Shown here: one piece after another, positions 33,064 to 41,169 of the stretch | Layout of the letters: the number at the start of each line of letters is the position of its first letter | Numbering within the stretch: the first letter of the stretch is position 1 | NCBI RefSeq assembly: GCF_014646375.1 | Contig: NZ_BMNI01000006.1 | Location: forward strand, 122,743-186,742 | Direction: 5' to 3' | DNA length: 64,000 nucleotides | From: Nocardioides phosphati | Lineage (GTDB): Bacteria; Actinomycetota; Actinomycetes; Propionibacteriales; Nocardioidaceae | Notes under the pieces: generated by a model | Told to the model about the DNA's origin: nothing | Seen by the model: only the letters and a program-made list of their open reading frames with translations | Database searches by the model: none | Program-made: the position numbers and the translations under genes

Positions 33064-34764
33064 ATGGCCCGGAGACGTCGCAGCAGCACCTCGTCGCGCG
33101 CGAAGTCGACGCCCCGCCCGCTTCCGTTCGTCGGCCCGGGGGAGCGGCTCTGGATCCTCGACGTCCCCTACGGCACCACGGTCGAGGGCGCCAGCTGGCA
33201 CTCCGCCGTCAAGATGCACGTGTACGTCGGCCGCTCGCTGCCGGCGCACCTCGCGGCGTACCACCCGCGGGCGCACACGCTCGGCCGCTTCCTCGAGGAC
33301 CTGCACAACGAGGGCGACCCCCTGCCGACGCCGGAGCCGACCGACCTCTTCGACCCGCGCCAGCTGCAGTACGAAGGCGCCGACGCGATCGCCAAGCGCG
33401 CGGCTGCCGGCGGGCGCCTCTTCCTCCTCGCCGACGAGCCGGGCGTCGGCAAGACCGTCACGGCCGTGCTGGGCGCGATCGCGGCAGCCGAGCTGCGGGG
33501 TGGCTCGCAGGTGCTCGTCGTCGCGGACCGCCCGGCTGCGATCACGATCGGCCACTGGTGCCGCACGATCGACGCGCTCGGTGACGCCGGCCTCACCTGG
33601 GTGGTCACCACCTGGGACCGGCTGGAGAAGGTCGCCCCCTACGCCTGGGACGTCGTCGTCGCCGACGAGGCCCACGCCCTGCGGCGTACGACGACGAAGC
33701 GGTGGAAGCAGTGGGTGAAGGTGTCGGGGCTCGCGAAGCCCCACGCCACCGCGCCGTTCGTCATCGCGACCACCGCGACGCCGGGCCACACCCCGCTCGA
33801 GCTGCCGTATCTGGCGCCGGGCTACGCCCAGGTCCACGACGAGCCGATGAGCGCCTGGCACAAGGCGACCGCGCCGGCGGAGGCGTTCGCCGACGCGCTG
33901 GAACGCCATGGCGTGGGTGTCGAGCCCGGGCGCTACGGGGCGTCCTGGACGACCGACCCCGAGCGCCGGCGCAGTGACCTCGAGCTCGTGCGCGGCTGGC
34001 TCGCCGACGCCGAGCCCGCCGCGATGCTCCACCGCGCCGCACCGTGGGGGCCGGTGCCGATCTCCGGGCTGCCCGTCGAGCTGACGCCGGCCGAGCGCGA
34101 GGCCTACGAGGCCGGCTGGGGCGAGTTCTGCCGCGAGATGGACCTCGCCCGCCGTGGCCGCAACTCCGCGAAGGGCCGGGCCGCGCTGTTGCGGTTCCGG
34201 CAGAAGGCGGGCCTGATCCGCGTCGACTCCACCGTGCAGTGGATCGCGCAGCAGGTCGAGAAGGAGCGGCAGGTGGCCTGCTCGGTGGAGTTCGTCGAGA
34301 CCGCCGCCGACCCGATCGTCGAGAGGCTGCGCGATGCCGGGCTCGAGGTCGCCTGCATCTACGGGCGTGACCGCTTCGACACCGAGGCCGAGCGACTCCG
34401 CTTCCAGACGGGCAGGGCGAAGGTCGTCGTCTTCACAACCGTCGCCTCGATCAGCCTGCACGCGGGGGAGTCGCTCCCCGACGGAACGCAGGCGTCGACC
34501 GAGCCGCGCGTCGGCCTCTTCCACCAGGCCCGCTTCTCCGGCATCGCCGGGCGCCAGGTCACCGGGCGCACCCACCGTGACCACCAGGTCTCGCCGTGGC
34601 ACATCGCGTGGGCTGAGGACACCGTCGAGGAGCAGGTCGGGCGGGCCATGGTCGAGCGCATCGCGGCGGCGTCCGACACGGTCGGTGGCGACACCGCCGG
34701 GCTCGCCGACGTGGCCGCGCTGCTCGGTGCCGACTGGCTGCCGGCGGCCTCCCTCACCGAGTAG
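33064..34764 (+). CDS. SF2 (DEAH) helicase-like ATPase beside tRNA-Leu
   Basis: 566 residues. The basic N-terminus (MARRRR) precedes a domain of about 100 residues of unknown type. The ATPase core has Walker A DEPGVGKT (124-131), DEAH (201-204) and TATP (236-240), and a second RecA-like domain ends with [11 protein letters not shown] (motif VI-like, R-x2-GR-x2-R). Related proteins are found in actinobacteria and in actinophages. It is a lone gene with no restriction, toxin or integrase neighbour. ATG 33064 is chosen because GGAGAGG is upstream; a frame from 33019 would lack this. Function not known. Confidence 0.85.
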   Translation: MARRRRSSTSSRAKSTPRPLPFVGPGERLWILDVPYGTTVEGASWHSAVKMHVYVGRSLPAHLAAYHPRAHTLGRFLEDLHNEGDPLPTPEPTDLFDPRQLQYEGADAIAKRAAAGGRLFLLADEPGVGKTVTAVLGAIAAAELRGGSQVLVVADRPAAITIGHWCRTIDALGDAGLTWVVTTWDRLEKVAPYAWDVVVADEAHALRRTTTKRWKQWVKVSGLAKPHATAPFVIATTATPGHTPLELPYLAPGYAQVHDEPMSAWHKATAPAEAFADALERHGVGVEPGRYGASWTTDPERRRSDLELVRGWLADAEPAAMLHRAAPWGPVPISGLPVELTPAEREAYEAGWGEFCREMDLARRGRNSAKGRAALLRFRQKAGLIRVDSTVQWIAQQVEKERQVACSVEFVETAADPIVERLRDAGLEVACIYGRDRFDTEAERLRFQTGRAKVVVFTTVASISLHAGESLPDGTQASTEPRVGLFHQARFSGIAGRQVTGRTHRDHQVSPWHIAWAEDTVEEQVGRAMVERIAAASDTVGGDTAGLADVAALLGADWLPAASLTE

Positions 34765-34778
34765 CGGACGCGTCGCCG

Positions 34779-34808
34779 GACCGGCCACTCGACCGGCCAC
34801 TCGACCGG
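34779..34808. repeat. Short tandem repeat (12-bp unit, 2.5 copies)
   Basis: GACCGGCCACTC repeated twice, then GACCGG, in the gap between the helicase-like gene and hisE. Confidence 0.8.
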
Positions 34809-34845
34809 GCGCCGGACTGGTGCGCCCGCACCCCGGCGTACGCCG

Positions 34846-34851
34846 TAGGCT
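34846..34851 (+). promoter_or_regulatory. -10 element, leaderless hisE
   Basis: TAGGCT, 8 nt before GTG 34860. It drives hisE-hisG-PH gene. Confidence 0.6.
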
Positions 34852-34859
34852 TGTGCCCC

Positions 34860-35123
34860 GTGAAGACGTTCGAGGAGCTCTGGGCCGAGCTCAGTGAGAA
34901 GGCCCAGACCCGTCCTGAGGGGTCCGGCACCGTCAAGCAGCTCGACGCCGGCGTCCATGCGATCGGCAAGAAGCTGATCGAGGAGGCCGCCGAGTCCTGG
35001 ATGGCCGCCCGCTTCGAGGGCAAGGAAGCGACCGCGCTCGAGATCAGCCAGCTGCTGTACCACGCGCAGGTCCTGATGCTCGCCTCCGGCCTGACGCTCG
35101 ACGACGTCTACTCCCACCTCTGA
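34860..35123 (+). CDS. hisE: Phosphoribosyl-ATP diphosphatase HisE
   Basis: 87 residues. [50 protein letters not shown] and [14 protein letters not shown] match HisE of histidine biosynthesis, which hydrolyses PR-ATP to PR-AMP. The EEAAE helix binds Mg. GTG start set by the promoter. hisG follows 11 bp after the stop. Confidence 0.96.
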   Translation: MKTFEELWAELSEKAQTRPEGSGTVKQLDAGVHAIGKKLIEEAAESWMAARFEGKEATALEISQLLYHAQVLMLASGLTLDDVYSHL

Positions 35124-35135
35124 GAGGTCCTCTCA
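35121..35135. promoter_or_regulatory. Palindrome spanning the hisE stop and hisG RBS
   Basis: TGAGAGGTCCTCTCA (7-bp arms, 1-bp centre). It contains the hisE TGA, the GAGAGG ribosome-binding site and the first base of the hisG ATG; as RNA it could fold with a 3-nt loop and hide the binding site. Confidence 0.45.
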
Positions 35136-35980
35136 TGCTGCGCATCGCCGTCCCCAACAAGGGGTCGCTGTCCGAGTCTGCTTCCGCCGTCCTCCAGGAG
35201 TCCGGCTACCGGCAGCGCTCGCACACCAAGGAGCTCGCGCTCATCGACGCCGAGAACGGCGTCGAGTTCTTCTACCTGCGCCCGCGCGACATCGCGCTGT
35301 ACGTCGCCGACGGCACGCTGGACGTCGGCATCACCGGCCGTGACCTGCTGCAGGACTCCGGTGCCAAGGCCGACGAGGTCCGCAGCCTCGGCTTCGGCCG
35401 CTCGAAGTTCCACTTCGCCGGTCCCGCCGGCAAGTACTCCGAGCTCGCCGAGCTCGAGGGCAAGCGCATCGCCACGTCGTACGTCGGAGTGGTGGAGGCG
35501 TTCCTCTCCGCCAAGGGCATCGACGCGACCGTCGTGCACCTCGACGGCGCGGTCGAGACCTCGATCCAGCTCGGTGTCGCCGACGTCATCGCCGACGTCG
35601 TGGAGACCGGCTCGACGCTGAAGGCCGCCGGCCTGGCGACGTTCGGCGAGGTGATCCTGGAGTCCGAGGCCGTGCTCATCACCCGCGAGGGCGCCGAGCT
35701 CGGCGAGGACTACGACGTCTTCCTGCGCCGCCTCGAGGGCGTCCTCGTCGCGCGCAGCTACGTGATGATGGACTACGACATCCGTGCCGACCAGGTCGAG
35801 GTCGCCACCGCGCTGACCCCGGGCCTGGAGTCGCCGACCGTCTCGCCGCTCCACCGCGAGGGCTGGGTCGCCGTCCGCGCGATGGTCCCGCGCAAGGGTG
35901 CTCAGAAGCTGATGGACGACCTCTACGGCATCGGCGCCCGGGCCATCCTGACCACCGACATCCACGCCTGCCGGCTCTGA
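35135..35980 (+). CDS. hisG: ATP phosphoribosyltransferase HisG (long form)
   Basis: 281 residues. MLRIAVPNKGSLSE, GITGRDLLQDSG and TAVSVE-like DVVETGSTLKAAGL mark the catalytic domain, and the C-terminal regulatory ACT-like domain (about 205-281, VEVATALTPGLESPTVSPL) identifies the long form, which is feedback-inhibited by histidine. It commits ATP and PRPP to histidine synthesis. It overlaps the next gene (TGATG). Confidence 0.97.
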   Translation: MLRIAVPNKGSLSESASAVLQESGYRQRSHTKELALIDAENGVEFFYLRPRDIALYVADGTLDVGITGRDLLQDSGAKADEVRSLGFGRSKFHFAGPAGKYSELAELEGKRIATSYVGVVEAFLSAKGIDATVVHLDGAVETSIQLGVADVIADVVETGSTLKAAGLATFGEVILESEAVLITREGAELGEDYDVFLRRLEGVLVARSYVMMDYDIRADQVEVATALTPGLESPTVSPLHREGWVAVRAMVPRKGAQKLMDDLYGIGARAILTTDIHACRL

Positions 35981-36435
35981 TGTCCGCGACGGGCCCCACC
36001 AGCGGCGCGGAGGGCGTGAGCCTGCCGAGGACCTGGCGCCCGTTCGGCGTCCGGGCTGCGGGGGGCATCTTCGGCCTCGCCCTGGTCATCGTCCTGGTCG
36101 CCGCCTGGATCTCGTTCCCGGCCTCGGTGCGGGAGCAGTTCACGCTGTGGCAGCGGATCACCACGATCGCCCTCTTCGGCGGCTTCCTCGCCGTCGAGTG
36201 GGGGCTCATGCGGTGCCGCGCCACGGCCACGAGCGACGGCCTGACCGTCGTCAACGGCTACCGGTCCCGCCGCTTCGAGTGGGCACAGATCGTCGCCGTC
36301 CGCATGCCGGCCGGCGCCCCGTGGCTCTCGCTCGACCTCGATGACGGCACCACCTGCGCCGTCATGGCGATCCAGGGCTCCGACGGCCTGCGCGCGAAGC
36401 GTGCCTACGTCGCGCTGAAGGCACTCGTCGGCTGA
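35980..36435 (+). CDS. PH-domain membrane protein downstream of hisG
   Basis: 151 residues with two transmembrane helices (GGIFGLALVIVLVAAWI, ITTIALFGGFLAVEWGL) and a C-terminal bacterial PH-like domain (ATSDGLTVVNGYRSRRFEWAQIVAVRM, WLSLDLDDGTTCAVMAI). This gene is commonly found behind hisG in actinobacteria. The function is unknown. The start overlaps the hisG stop. Confidence 0.88.
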   Translation: MSATGPTSGAEGVSLPRTWRPFGVRAAGGIFGLALVIVLVAAWISFPASVREQFTLWQRITTIALFGGFLAVEWGLMRCRATATSDGLTVVNGYRSRRFEWAQIVAVRMPAGAPWLSLDLDDGTTCAVMAIQGSDGLRAKRAYVALKALVG

Positions 36436-36450
36436 CTCAGCTTCGCTGAG
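36436..36450. terminator. Small hairpin between convergent genes
   Basis: CTCAGC-TTC-GCTGAG, directly after the PH-domain gene. Confidence 0.45.
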
Positions 36451-36470
36451 CGGCGCGCGCTGCCGGCAGG

Positions 36471-37370
36471 TCAGACCGCGCGGATTCCCCAGACGGCCGA
36501 GAAGGTGTCCTCGGGCTCGATGGTGACCAGGTCCTCGCCGGTGCGGAAGGCGTTGGCGTTGGCGGTCATCGGCTCGACCGCGAGCGAACGACGGGCGTGG
36601 CCGGCGACGTCGTCGGCGCTGTAGAGCTGGAGCCAGCGGTGCTGCTCGTCGACCCAGAGCAGGACGGCGCGGTCGGCCCGCAGGACCACCTCGGCGCGGC
36701 CGTCGCGGCCCCGCCGCAGGTCGGTGAAGGCGTCGTTGAACACGGTCTCCTTGACCGGGCGCCACACGCGGAAGTCGTAATCGGTGGCCTCGACGTCCTC
36801 GCTGCCGGCCGGCAGGAGCCGCTCGGGGTCGGCGAGCGCGCGGGTGCCGGCGGGAAGGAGCAGCTCGCAGTCCTCCAGCGGCGCGCCCACGGTGAGGTAG
36901 GGGTGCGCACCCGAGGCGTACGGCGCGGGGGCCTCGCTCAGGTTGGTCGCGCTCTGCGTGACGGTGAGCCCGTCGGCGCTGACGTCGTACTGGACGTGGA
37001 GGTCGAGCAGCCAGGGGTAGCCGCTCTGGGCCATCAGCCGGTAGGTCAGCGCGACGCTGGTGTCGGTGTGCTCGAGCACCGACCACGCGGCCCAGCGGGC
37101 CAGGCCGTGCGAGGCGTTGTTGCGCTTCGGCTCGGTGAGCGCGAGCTGGTAGTCGGCGCCGCCGAAGGAGTACTGCCCGTCCTCGAGGCGGTTCGGCCAC
37201 GGCATCAGCAGCTGGCCGCGCCCCAGGCTCGCCATCTCGTCGTCGGCGAACCCGTCGATGAGGTCCTCGCCCTCGAACGTGAGCACGCGCAGCGCGGCCC
37301 CGCTCTCCGTGATGACGGCGCGGTAGCCACCGGCGCTGATCTCGAACTGCTCTCCCGACGGGCTGACCAT
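36471..37370 (-). CDS. Aldose 1-epimerase family protein
   Basis: 299 residues of the GalM-like beta-sandwich. NRLEDGQYSFGG, NNASHGLARWAAW (first catalytic His), SGAHPYL (second His) and the late VEPMTANANAF (catalytic Glu) are all present. It interconverts alpha and beta sugar anomers. The gene lies 4 bp downstream of the kinase-like gene on the same strand and also has a TAGGCT -10 inside that gene's last codons. Confidence 0.93.
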   Translation of the reverse strand: MVSPSGEQFEISAGGYRAVITESGAALRVLTFEGEDLIDGFADDEMASLGRGQLLMPWPNRLEDGQYSFGGADYQLALTEPKRNNASHGLARWAAWSVLEHTDTSVALTYRLMAQSGYPWLLDLHVQYDVSADGLTVTQSATNLSEAPAPYASGAHPYLTVGAPLEDCELLLPAGTRALADPERLLPAGSEDVEATDYDFRVWRPVKETVFNDAFTDLRRGRDGRAEVVLRADRAVLLWVDEQHRWLQLYSADDVAGHARRSLAVEPMTANANAFRTGEDLVTIEPEDTFSAVWGIRAV

Positions 37371-37374
37371 GGAG

Positions 37375-37962
37375 TCAGCCTAGGGAAAAGTCGGCCCTTT
37401 CCGCGGGGGCGTCCACGGCGAAGTGCGCCGCCTCCGCGCGCTGCCACGCCTCCAGCCGCGCGCGGTACGCCGACGGGTCGGCCGCCGCGACGTCGTGGAG
37501 CAGCTCGTCGCGCCGGAGCGCGCGGTCCAGGCGGCCGGCTGCCCCGCCCGTCTCGCCGGAGAGCCAGACCAGCGTCGTGAGCAGGTCGGCGATGCGCCGG
37601 TGCCCGGCGCCCACGCCTTCGACGACGAGCAGGTCGACCGGGGTCACGCGGATCTCGTCACCGGGGGCGTCGGCCTCCCAGTCCCAGGTCGTGACCTCGC
37701 CCGGCCGGCCCTGCGCGAGAGGCCGGAGCAGTGCGTCGAGCGTGCCGCCGATGCCGGGCAGGCCGGACCAGCCGGCGTACAGGGTGTCCAAGGGGAGGAT
37801 CCGCGCGCTGAGCGCCGGGGGAGCGGCCGCGAGGAGCCGCCGCGCCAGCGTGGACTTGCCGCTGCCGCTCGGGCCGTCGACGGCGATGAGCCGCCCGCTG
37901 CCGAGCGTGGGAGGGCGCGACAGGGCGAGGTCGATGATGTCTCGTGCGGTCGCGTCGCTCAT
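37375..37962 (-). CDS. P-loop nucleoside/uridine-kinase-like protein
   Basis: 195 residues. Walker A GPSGSGKST (about 30-38), then LDTLYAGWSGLPG and a LVVEGVGAG Walker-B-like strand. The architecture resembles uridine kinase or the (d)NMP kinase group used in actinobacteria. The substrate is not proven. ATG 37962 is preceded by TACTCT 8 nt upstream, a possible leaderless promoter. In an operon with the epimerase. Confidence 0.85.
   Translation of the reverse strand: MSDATARDIIDLALSRPPTLGSGRLIAVDGPSGSGKSTLARRLLAAAPPALSARILPLDTLYAGWSGLPGIGGTLDALLRPLAQGRPGEVTTWDWEADAPGDEIRVTPVDLLVVEGVGAGHRRIADLLTTLVWLSGETGGAAGRLDRALRRDELLHDVAAADPSAYRARLEAWQRAEAAHFAVDAPAERADFSLG
37377..37382 (-). promoter_or_regulatory. 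-10 element of the epimerase gene
   Basis: TAGGCT on the minus strand, 6 nt before ATG 37370, within the final codons of the kinase-like gene. Confidence 0.4.
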
Positions 37963-38038
37963 GCCTTCCGAGAGTAGAGGTCTGCCCGAACCGTGGCGGA
38001 CGCCGGCGATCGACCCGCGCCTCCTTCTCCGCGACATC

Positions 38039-38044
38039 TAGGCT
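38039..38044 (+). promoter_or_regulatory. -10 element, leaderless sseB-like gene
   Basis: TAGGCT, 6 nt before ATG 38051. Confidence 0.6.
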
Positions 38045-38050
38045 GGGCGC

Positions 38051-38572
38051 ATGGTCAACACCGGGCGCTTCGACGGCGCGAAGCTCATCGAGGCCAACTT
38101 CCCCGACGACGACGGCTCCCAGGCGCCGGATCTCGCGGCCGCGCTCACGTCGTACGCAGCGGCGGAGCCGGGTGCCTATGTCGAGGTGGTCCGTGCGCTG
38201 CAGCCGAGCCGCCTGCTGGTCCCGGTCGTCGCGCTGCTCGGCGAGGTCGAGTACGACGAGAACGGGCTGGCGCACGACAAGTCGAGTGACATGGCGACCG
38301 TGCTGATCCAGAACGCCGCGGGGGAGAAGGGGCTGCTCGCCTTCACCTCGACCGCGAGCCTCGCGGCATGGAACGCCGAGGCCCGCCCGGTGCCCGCGCC
38401 GGCTCCCGTCGCGGCCAACTCGGCGCTGCAGGAGGAGGCGGTCGCGTTGCTCGTCGACATCGCCGGACCGGTGCCGTTCACGCTGACCGGGGCAGACCTC
38501 AAGGGTGTCGCCGCCGGCTGGGAGCTGGTCCAGGTCGAGGGCGAGTGGGCCTGGGCGGCGCCGGCCGAATGA
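38051..38572 (+). CDS. SseB-family protein
   Basis: 173 residues. RLLVPVVALLGEVEYDENGLAHDKSSDMATVLIQN and GLLAFTSTASLAAWNAEARPVP match the SseB N-terminal domain, found in enterobacterial SseB and many actinobacterial proteins. It typically lies just upstream of infC in actinobacteria, as here. Soluble; function unknown. Confidence 0.88.
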   Translation: MVNTGRFDGAKLIEANFPDDDGSQAPDLAAALTSYAAAEPGAYVEVVRALQPSRLLVPVVALLGEVEYDENGLAHDKSSDMATVLIQNAAGEKGLLAFTSTASLAAWNAEARPVPAPAPVAANSALQEEAVALLVDIAGPVPFTLTGADLKGVAAGWELVQVEGEWAWAAPAE

Positions 38573-38895
38573 GCACCGGCCACGCCAGCCGACGCCGTCG
38601 CGCGGCACGATTCGGAGTGAGCGGGATCATCCGTTAGTCTTGTGCTCGACCGATCTGCGCCCGCGTGCTCGCACAACGACACAGGTCCACCAAGCGGAGG
38701 CTCAGGCTTCCCACCCGCATCGACCGCCACAGGTCGTCGGGTCCGGTCCCGCGGAAGCGGCGTACGACGTACGTCATTTTCTGCGAGAGGTGTGCTGCAT
38801 CCGTGCGGGGCACCCGTCGACTGGCCTTCGCTTGCGAGCGGAGGCCTTTTTTCTTCCTCCGGGTCGGCCCAGCAGACAAGTCACCAGGAGGACAC
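38573..38895 (+). promoter_or_regulatory. infC leader region (323 bp, no gene)
   Basis: Contains a promoter with -10 TAGTCT (38635-38640), giving a leader RNA of about 250 nt. Two hairpins follow: 38789-38814 (GGTGTGCTGCA / TGCGGGGCACC) and a terminator-like stem at 38823-38846. The Shine-Dalgarno AGGAGG of infC is at 38886-38891. The reading frame running through this region into infC is a chance high-GC frame. Confidence 0.7.
38823..38852 (+). terminator. Intrinsic terminator/attenuator in the infC leader
   Basis: 10-bp stem (GGCCTTCGCT / AGCGGAGGCC) with a TGCG loop followed by six Ts (38847-38852), 43 nt before the infC start codon. A U-tract is rare in this genome. Confidence 0.75.
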
Positions 38896-39576
38896 ATCAG
38901 CACCGAGCTGCGCATCAACGACCGGATCCGGGTTCCCGAGGTCCGCCTCGTTGGACCCAATGGCGAGACGGTTGGCATCGTGCCCACGCACGAGGCTCTG
39001 AAGCTCGCTCAGGAAGCTGACCTCGACCTCGTCGAGATCGCGCCGATGGGCAAGCCCCCCGTCTGCAAGCTGATGGACTACGGCAAGTTCAAGTACGAGA
39101 ACGCCCAGAAGGCGCGTGACGCTCGCCGTAACCAGACGAACGTGATCATCAAGGAGATGAAGCTTCGTCCCAAGATCGACGGTCACGACTACGAGACGAA
39201 GAAGGGCCACGTCGTCCGCTTCCTCAAGGCCGGCGACAAGGTCAAGATCACGATCATGTTCCGCGGTCGCGAGCAGCACCGTCCGGAGCTCGGCTACCGC
39301 CTGCTGCAGAAGCTGGCCGAGGACGTCGCGGAGCTCGGCTTCGTGGAGTCCAACCCGAAGCAGGACGGCCGCAACATGATCATGGTCCTCGGACCGAACA
39401 AGAAGAAGGCCGACGCGATCGTCGACGTGGAGGCGGAGAAGGCTGAGCGCATGGCCGCCCGCGCCGCCGACCAGGCCGCCGAGCAGGCCTCGCGCGACGC
39501 CACGAAGCCGACCGAGCCCAAGGTCCGCAAGGCCAAGCGCGCCAACGAGGCGCTCGACCCCGACATCGACCTCTGA
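38896..39576 (+). CDS. infC: Translation initiation factor IF-3
   Basis: 226 residues with [23 protein letters not shown] at the N-terminus, the linker KARDARRN and the C-domain [16 protein letters not shown] charged C-terminal extension (about 180-226) is typical for actinobacteria. The start codon is almost certainly ATC 38896-38898: AGGAGG lies 4 nt upstream and no ATG/GTG/TTG fits. AUU/AUC starts are known for infC in other bacteria, where IF-3 itself restrains initiation at them. First gene of the infC-rpmI-rplT operon. Confidence 0.94.
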   Translation: MSTELRINDRIRVPEVRLVGPNGETVGIVPTHEALKLAQEADLDLVEIAPMGKPPVCKLMDYGKFKYENAQKARDARRNQTNVIIKEMKLRPKIDGHDYETKKGHVVRFLKAGDKVKITIMFRGREQHRPELGYRLLQKLAEDVAELGFVESNPKQDGRNMIMVLGPNKKKADAIVDVEAEKAERMAARAADQAAEQASRDATKPTEPKVRKAKRANEALDPDIDL

Positions 39577-39592
39577 CGAGATCCCGCTCGTC
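39575..39592 (+). other. Hairpin between infC and rpmI
   Basis: GACGAG / CTCGTC, 6-bp stem starting within the infC stop codon. It may modulate mRNA processing or L35 synthesis; low-confidence role. Confidence 0.4.
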
Positions 39593-39622
39593 ACGCGACC
39601 AGTAGAGATAGAGAGCAAAGAG

Positions 39623-39817
39623 ATGCCGAAGAACAAGACGCACTCCGGTGCCAGCAAGCGCTTCAAGGTGACCGGCTCCGGCAAGATCCTTCGGGAGAAG
39701 GCCGGCAAGCGCCACAACCTCGAGAAGAAGGCCTCCAAGGTCACCCGCCGCATGACCGGCACCGTGGAGCTGGCGAAGGCCGACAACGCCCGCGCCAAGA
39801 AGCTTCTCGGTCTCTGA
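39623..39817 (+). CDS. rpmI: 50S ribosomal protein L35
   Basis: 64 residues. [21 protein letters not shown] is the standard start and [19 protein letters not shown] the rest. Basic, typical length. Second gene of the IF-3/L35/L20 operon; the ribosome-binding site is weak (AAAGAG). Confidence 0.98.
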   Translation: MPKNKTHSGASKRFKVTGSGKILREKAGKRHNLEKKASKVTRRMTGTVELAKADNARAKKLLGL

Positions 39818-39845
39818 CCTTCCCTTTTTCCCCGATCTTTTCCCT

Positions 39846-39862
39846 GCGCCTGAAGAAGGCGC
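39846..39862 (+). other. Hairpin before rplT
   Basis: GCGCCT-GAAGA-AGGCGC, 25 nt before the rplT start. Confidence 0.45.
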
Positions 39863-39886
39863 GGGGCTAGCACCAAGGAGTACGAC

Positions 39887-40270
39887 ATGGCACGCGTCAA
39901 GCGCGCAGTGAACGCGGCGAAGAAGCGCCGCGTAACCCTCGAGCGGGCCTCCGGCTACCGCGGTCAGCGTTCGCGCCTGTACCGCAAGGCCAAGGAGCAG
40001 GTCACCCACTCGCTGGTCTACAGCTACAACGACCGTCGCAAGAAGAAGGGCGACTTCCGCAAGCTGTGGATCCAGCGCATCAACGCCGCGGCGCGCGCCG
40101 AGGGCATGACCTACAACCGCTTCATCCAGGGCCTCAACCTGGCTGGCGTCGAGGTCGACCGCAAGATCCTCGCTGACCTGGCCGTCAACGACGCCGCCAC
40201 GTTCTCGGCGCTGGTCGCCCAGGCGAAGGCTGCCCTTCCGGCCGACGTCAACGCTCCGGCCTCTGCCTGA
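39887..40270 (+). CDS. rplT: 50S ribosomal protein L20
   Basis: 127 residues. [31 protein letters not shown] and [26 protein letters not shown] are all as in L20, which is needed for early 50S assembly. AAGGAG precedes the ATG. Confidence 0.98.
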   Translation: MARVKRAVNAAKKRRVTLERASGYRGQRSRLYRKAKEQVTHSLVYSYNDRRKKKGDFRKLWIQRINAAARAEGMTYNRFIQGLNLAGVEVDRKILADLAVNDAATFSALVAQAKAALPADVNAPASA

Positions 40271-40304
40271 GCCACTGTCGCCTGTCGACGACTGAGCATC
40301 TGAC

Positions 40305-41090
40305 GTGGCGAGCTTCCCGACTCCCCTGACCGCTGGAAACAGCCGGGTCAAGGAGGCGCGGAAGCTCGCCCGTCGCTCATTTCGGGCCGAGCAGCGGCTC
40401 TTCCTCGCCGATGGCCCGAAGGCCGTCGAGGGCGCCCTGTCGATCCCGGCTTGCGTCGTCGAGGTCTTCGCGACGCCCGCCGCCGCCGAGCAGTACGCCG
40501 GGTTGCTGGGCGACGCGGCCGTCACCCTCGTCGACGACCGCGCACTCGCGTCGCTCTCCGACTCGGTGACGCCAGCCGGGCTGGTGGCTGTGGGCCGCTT
40601 CCTCGATCGCCCCCTCGCCGACGTGCTCGCGGGCGCTCGCCTGGTGGTCATCGCCGCCGACGTGCGCGACCCCGGCAACGCCGGCACCGTGATCCGCTGC
40701 GCGGACGCGGCTGGTGCGGACGCCGTCATCCTCGCCGGTGACGCCGTCGACCTCTACAACCCGAAGACGATCCGGGCCTCGGTCGGATCGGTCTTCCACC
40801 TCCCGATCGCGCTCGAGCGCGACCCGCTGGCGGCGGTGCGGGCCGCGCAGGCCGCGGGGCTCGGCGTACTGGCTGCGGACATGGACGGACGCGACCTCTT
40901 CGCGGCCGACGACCTGCTGGCGAAGCCGACGGCCTGGCTGATGGGCAACGAGGCGTGGGGACTGCCCGACGCCCTCCGCGACGCCGCCGACGAGGTCGTG
41001 AGCATCCCGATCTACGGCAAGGCCGAGAGCCTCAACCTCGCGACCGCGACCGCGGTCTGCCTCTACGCGTCGGCGCGCGCCCACCGCTGA
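40305..41090 (+). CDS. SpoU/TrmH-family RNA methyltransferase
   Basis: 261 residues. The N-terminal LTAGNSRVKEARKLARRSFRAEQRLFLADGPKAV is the typical RNA-binding start of 23S/tRNA 2'-O-methyltransferases. The SPOUT motifs are DVRDPGNAGTVIRCADAAG, LMGNEAWGLP and IPIYGKAESLNLATATAVCLY. It commonly follows rplT in actinobacteria. GTG start. Confidence 0.94.
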   Translation: MASFPTPLTAGNSRVKEARKLARRSFRAEQRLFLADGPKAVEGALSIPACVVEVFATPAAAEQYAGLLGDAAVTLVDDRALASLSDSVTPAGLVAVGRFLDRPLADVLAGARLVVIAADVRDPGNAGTVIRCADAAGADAVILAGDAVDLYNPKTIRASVGSVFHLPIALERDPLAAVRAAQAAGLGVLAADMDGRDLFAADDLLAKPTAWLMGNEAWGLPDALRDAADEVVSIPIYGKAESLNLATATAVCLYASARAHR

Positions 41091-41169
41091 TCATCGCCAT
41101 CCTCGGGTGGGCCCCTGTTTCGGTCCGAGTCGGTCCCGGCTGTCGGTGCTCTCTGCCACGCTGATCCCC

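Noticed and set aside
32876..34764. Integrated element at tRNA-Leu
   Set aside because: No integrase, no second copy of the tRNA 3' end, no shift in base composition that I can see. Kept only as a question in the findings.
34765..34859. Histidine leader peptide before hisE
   Set aside because: No run of His codons and the start is leaderless.
38665..38895. N-terminal extension of IF-3 from an upstream ATG
   Set aside because: Low-complexity Arg-rich translation with no IF-3 similarity, and it crosses a promoter leader with a terminator hairpin; AGGAGG points to the ATC start.
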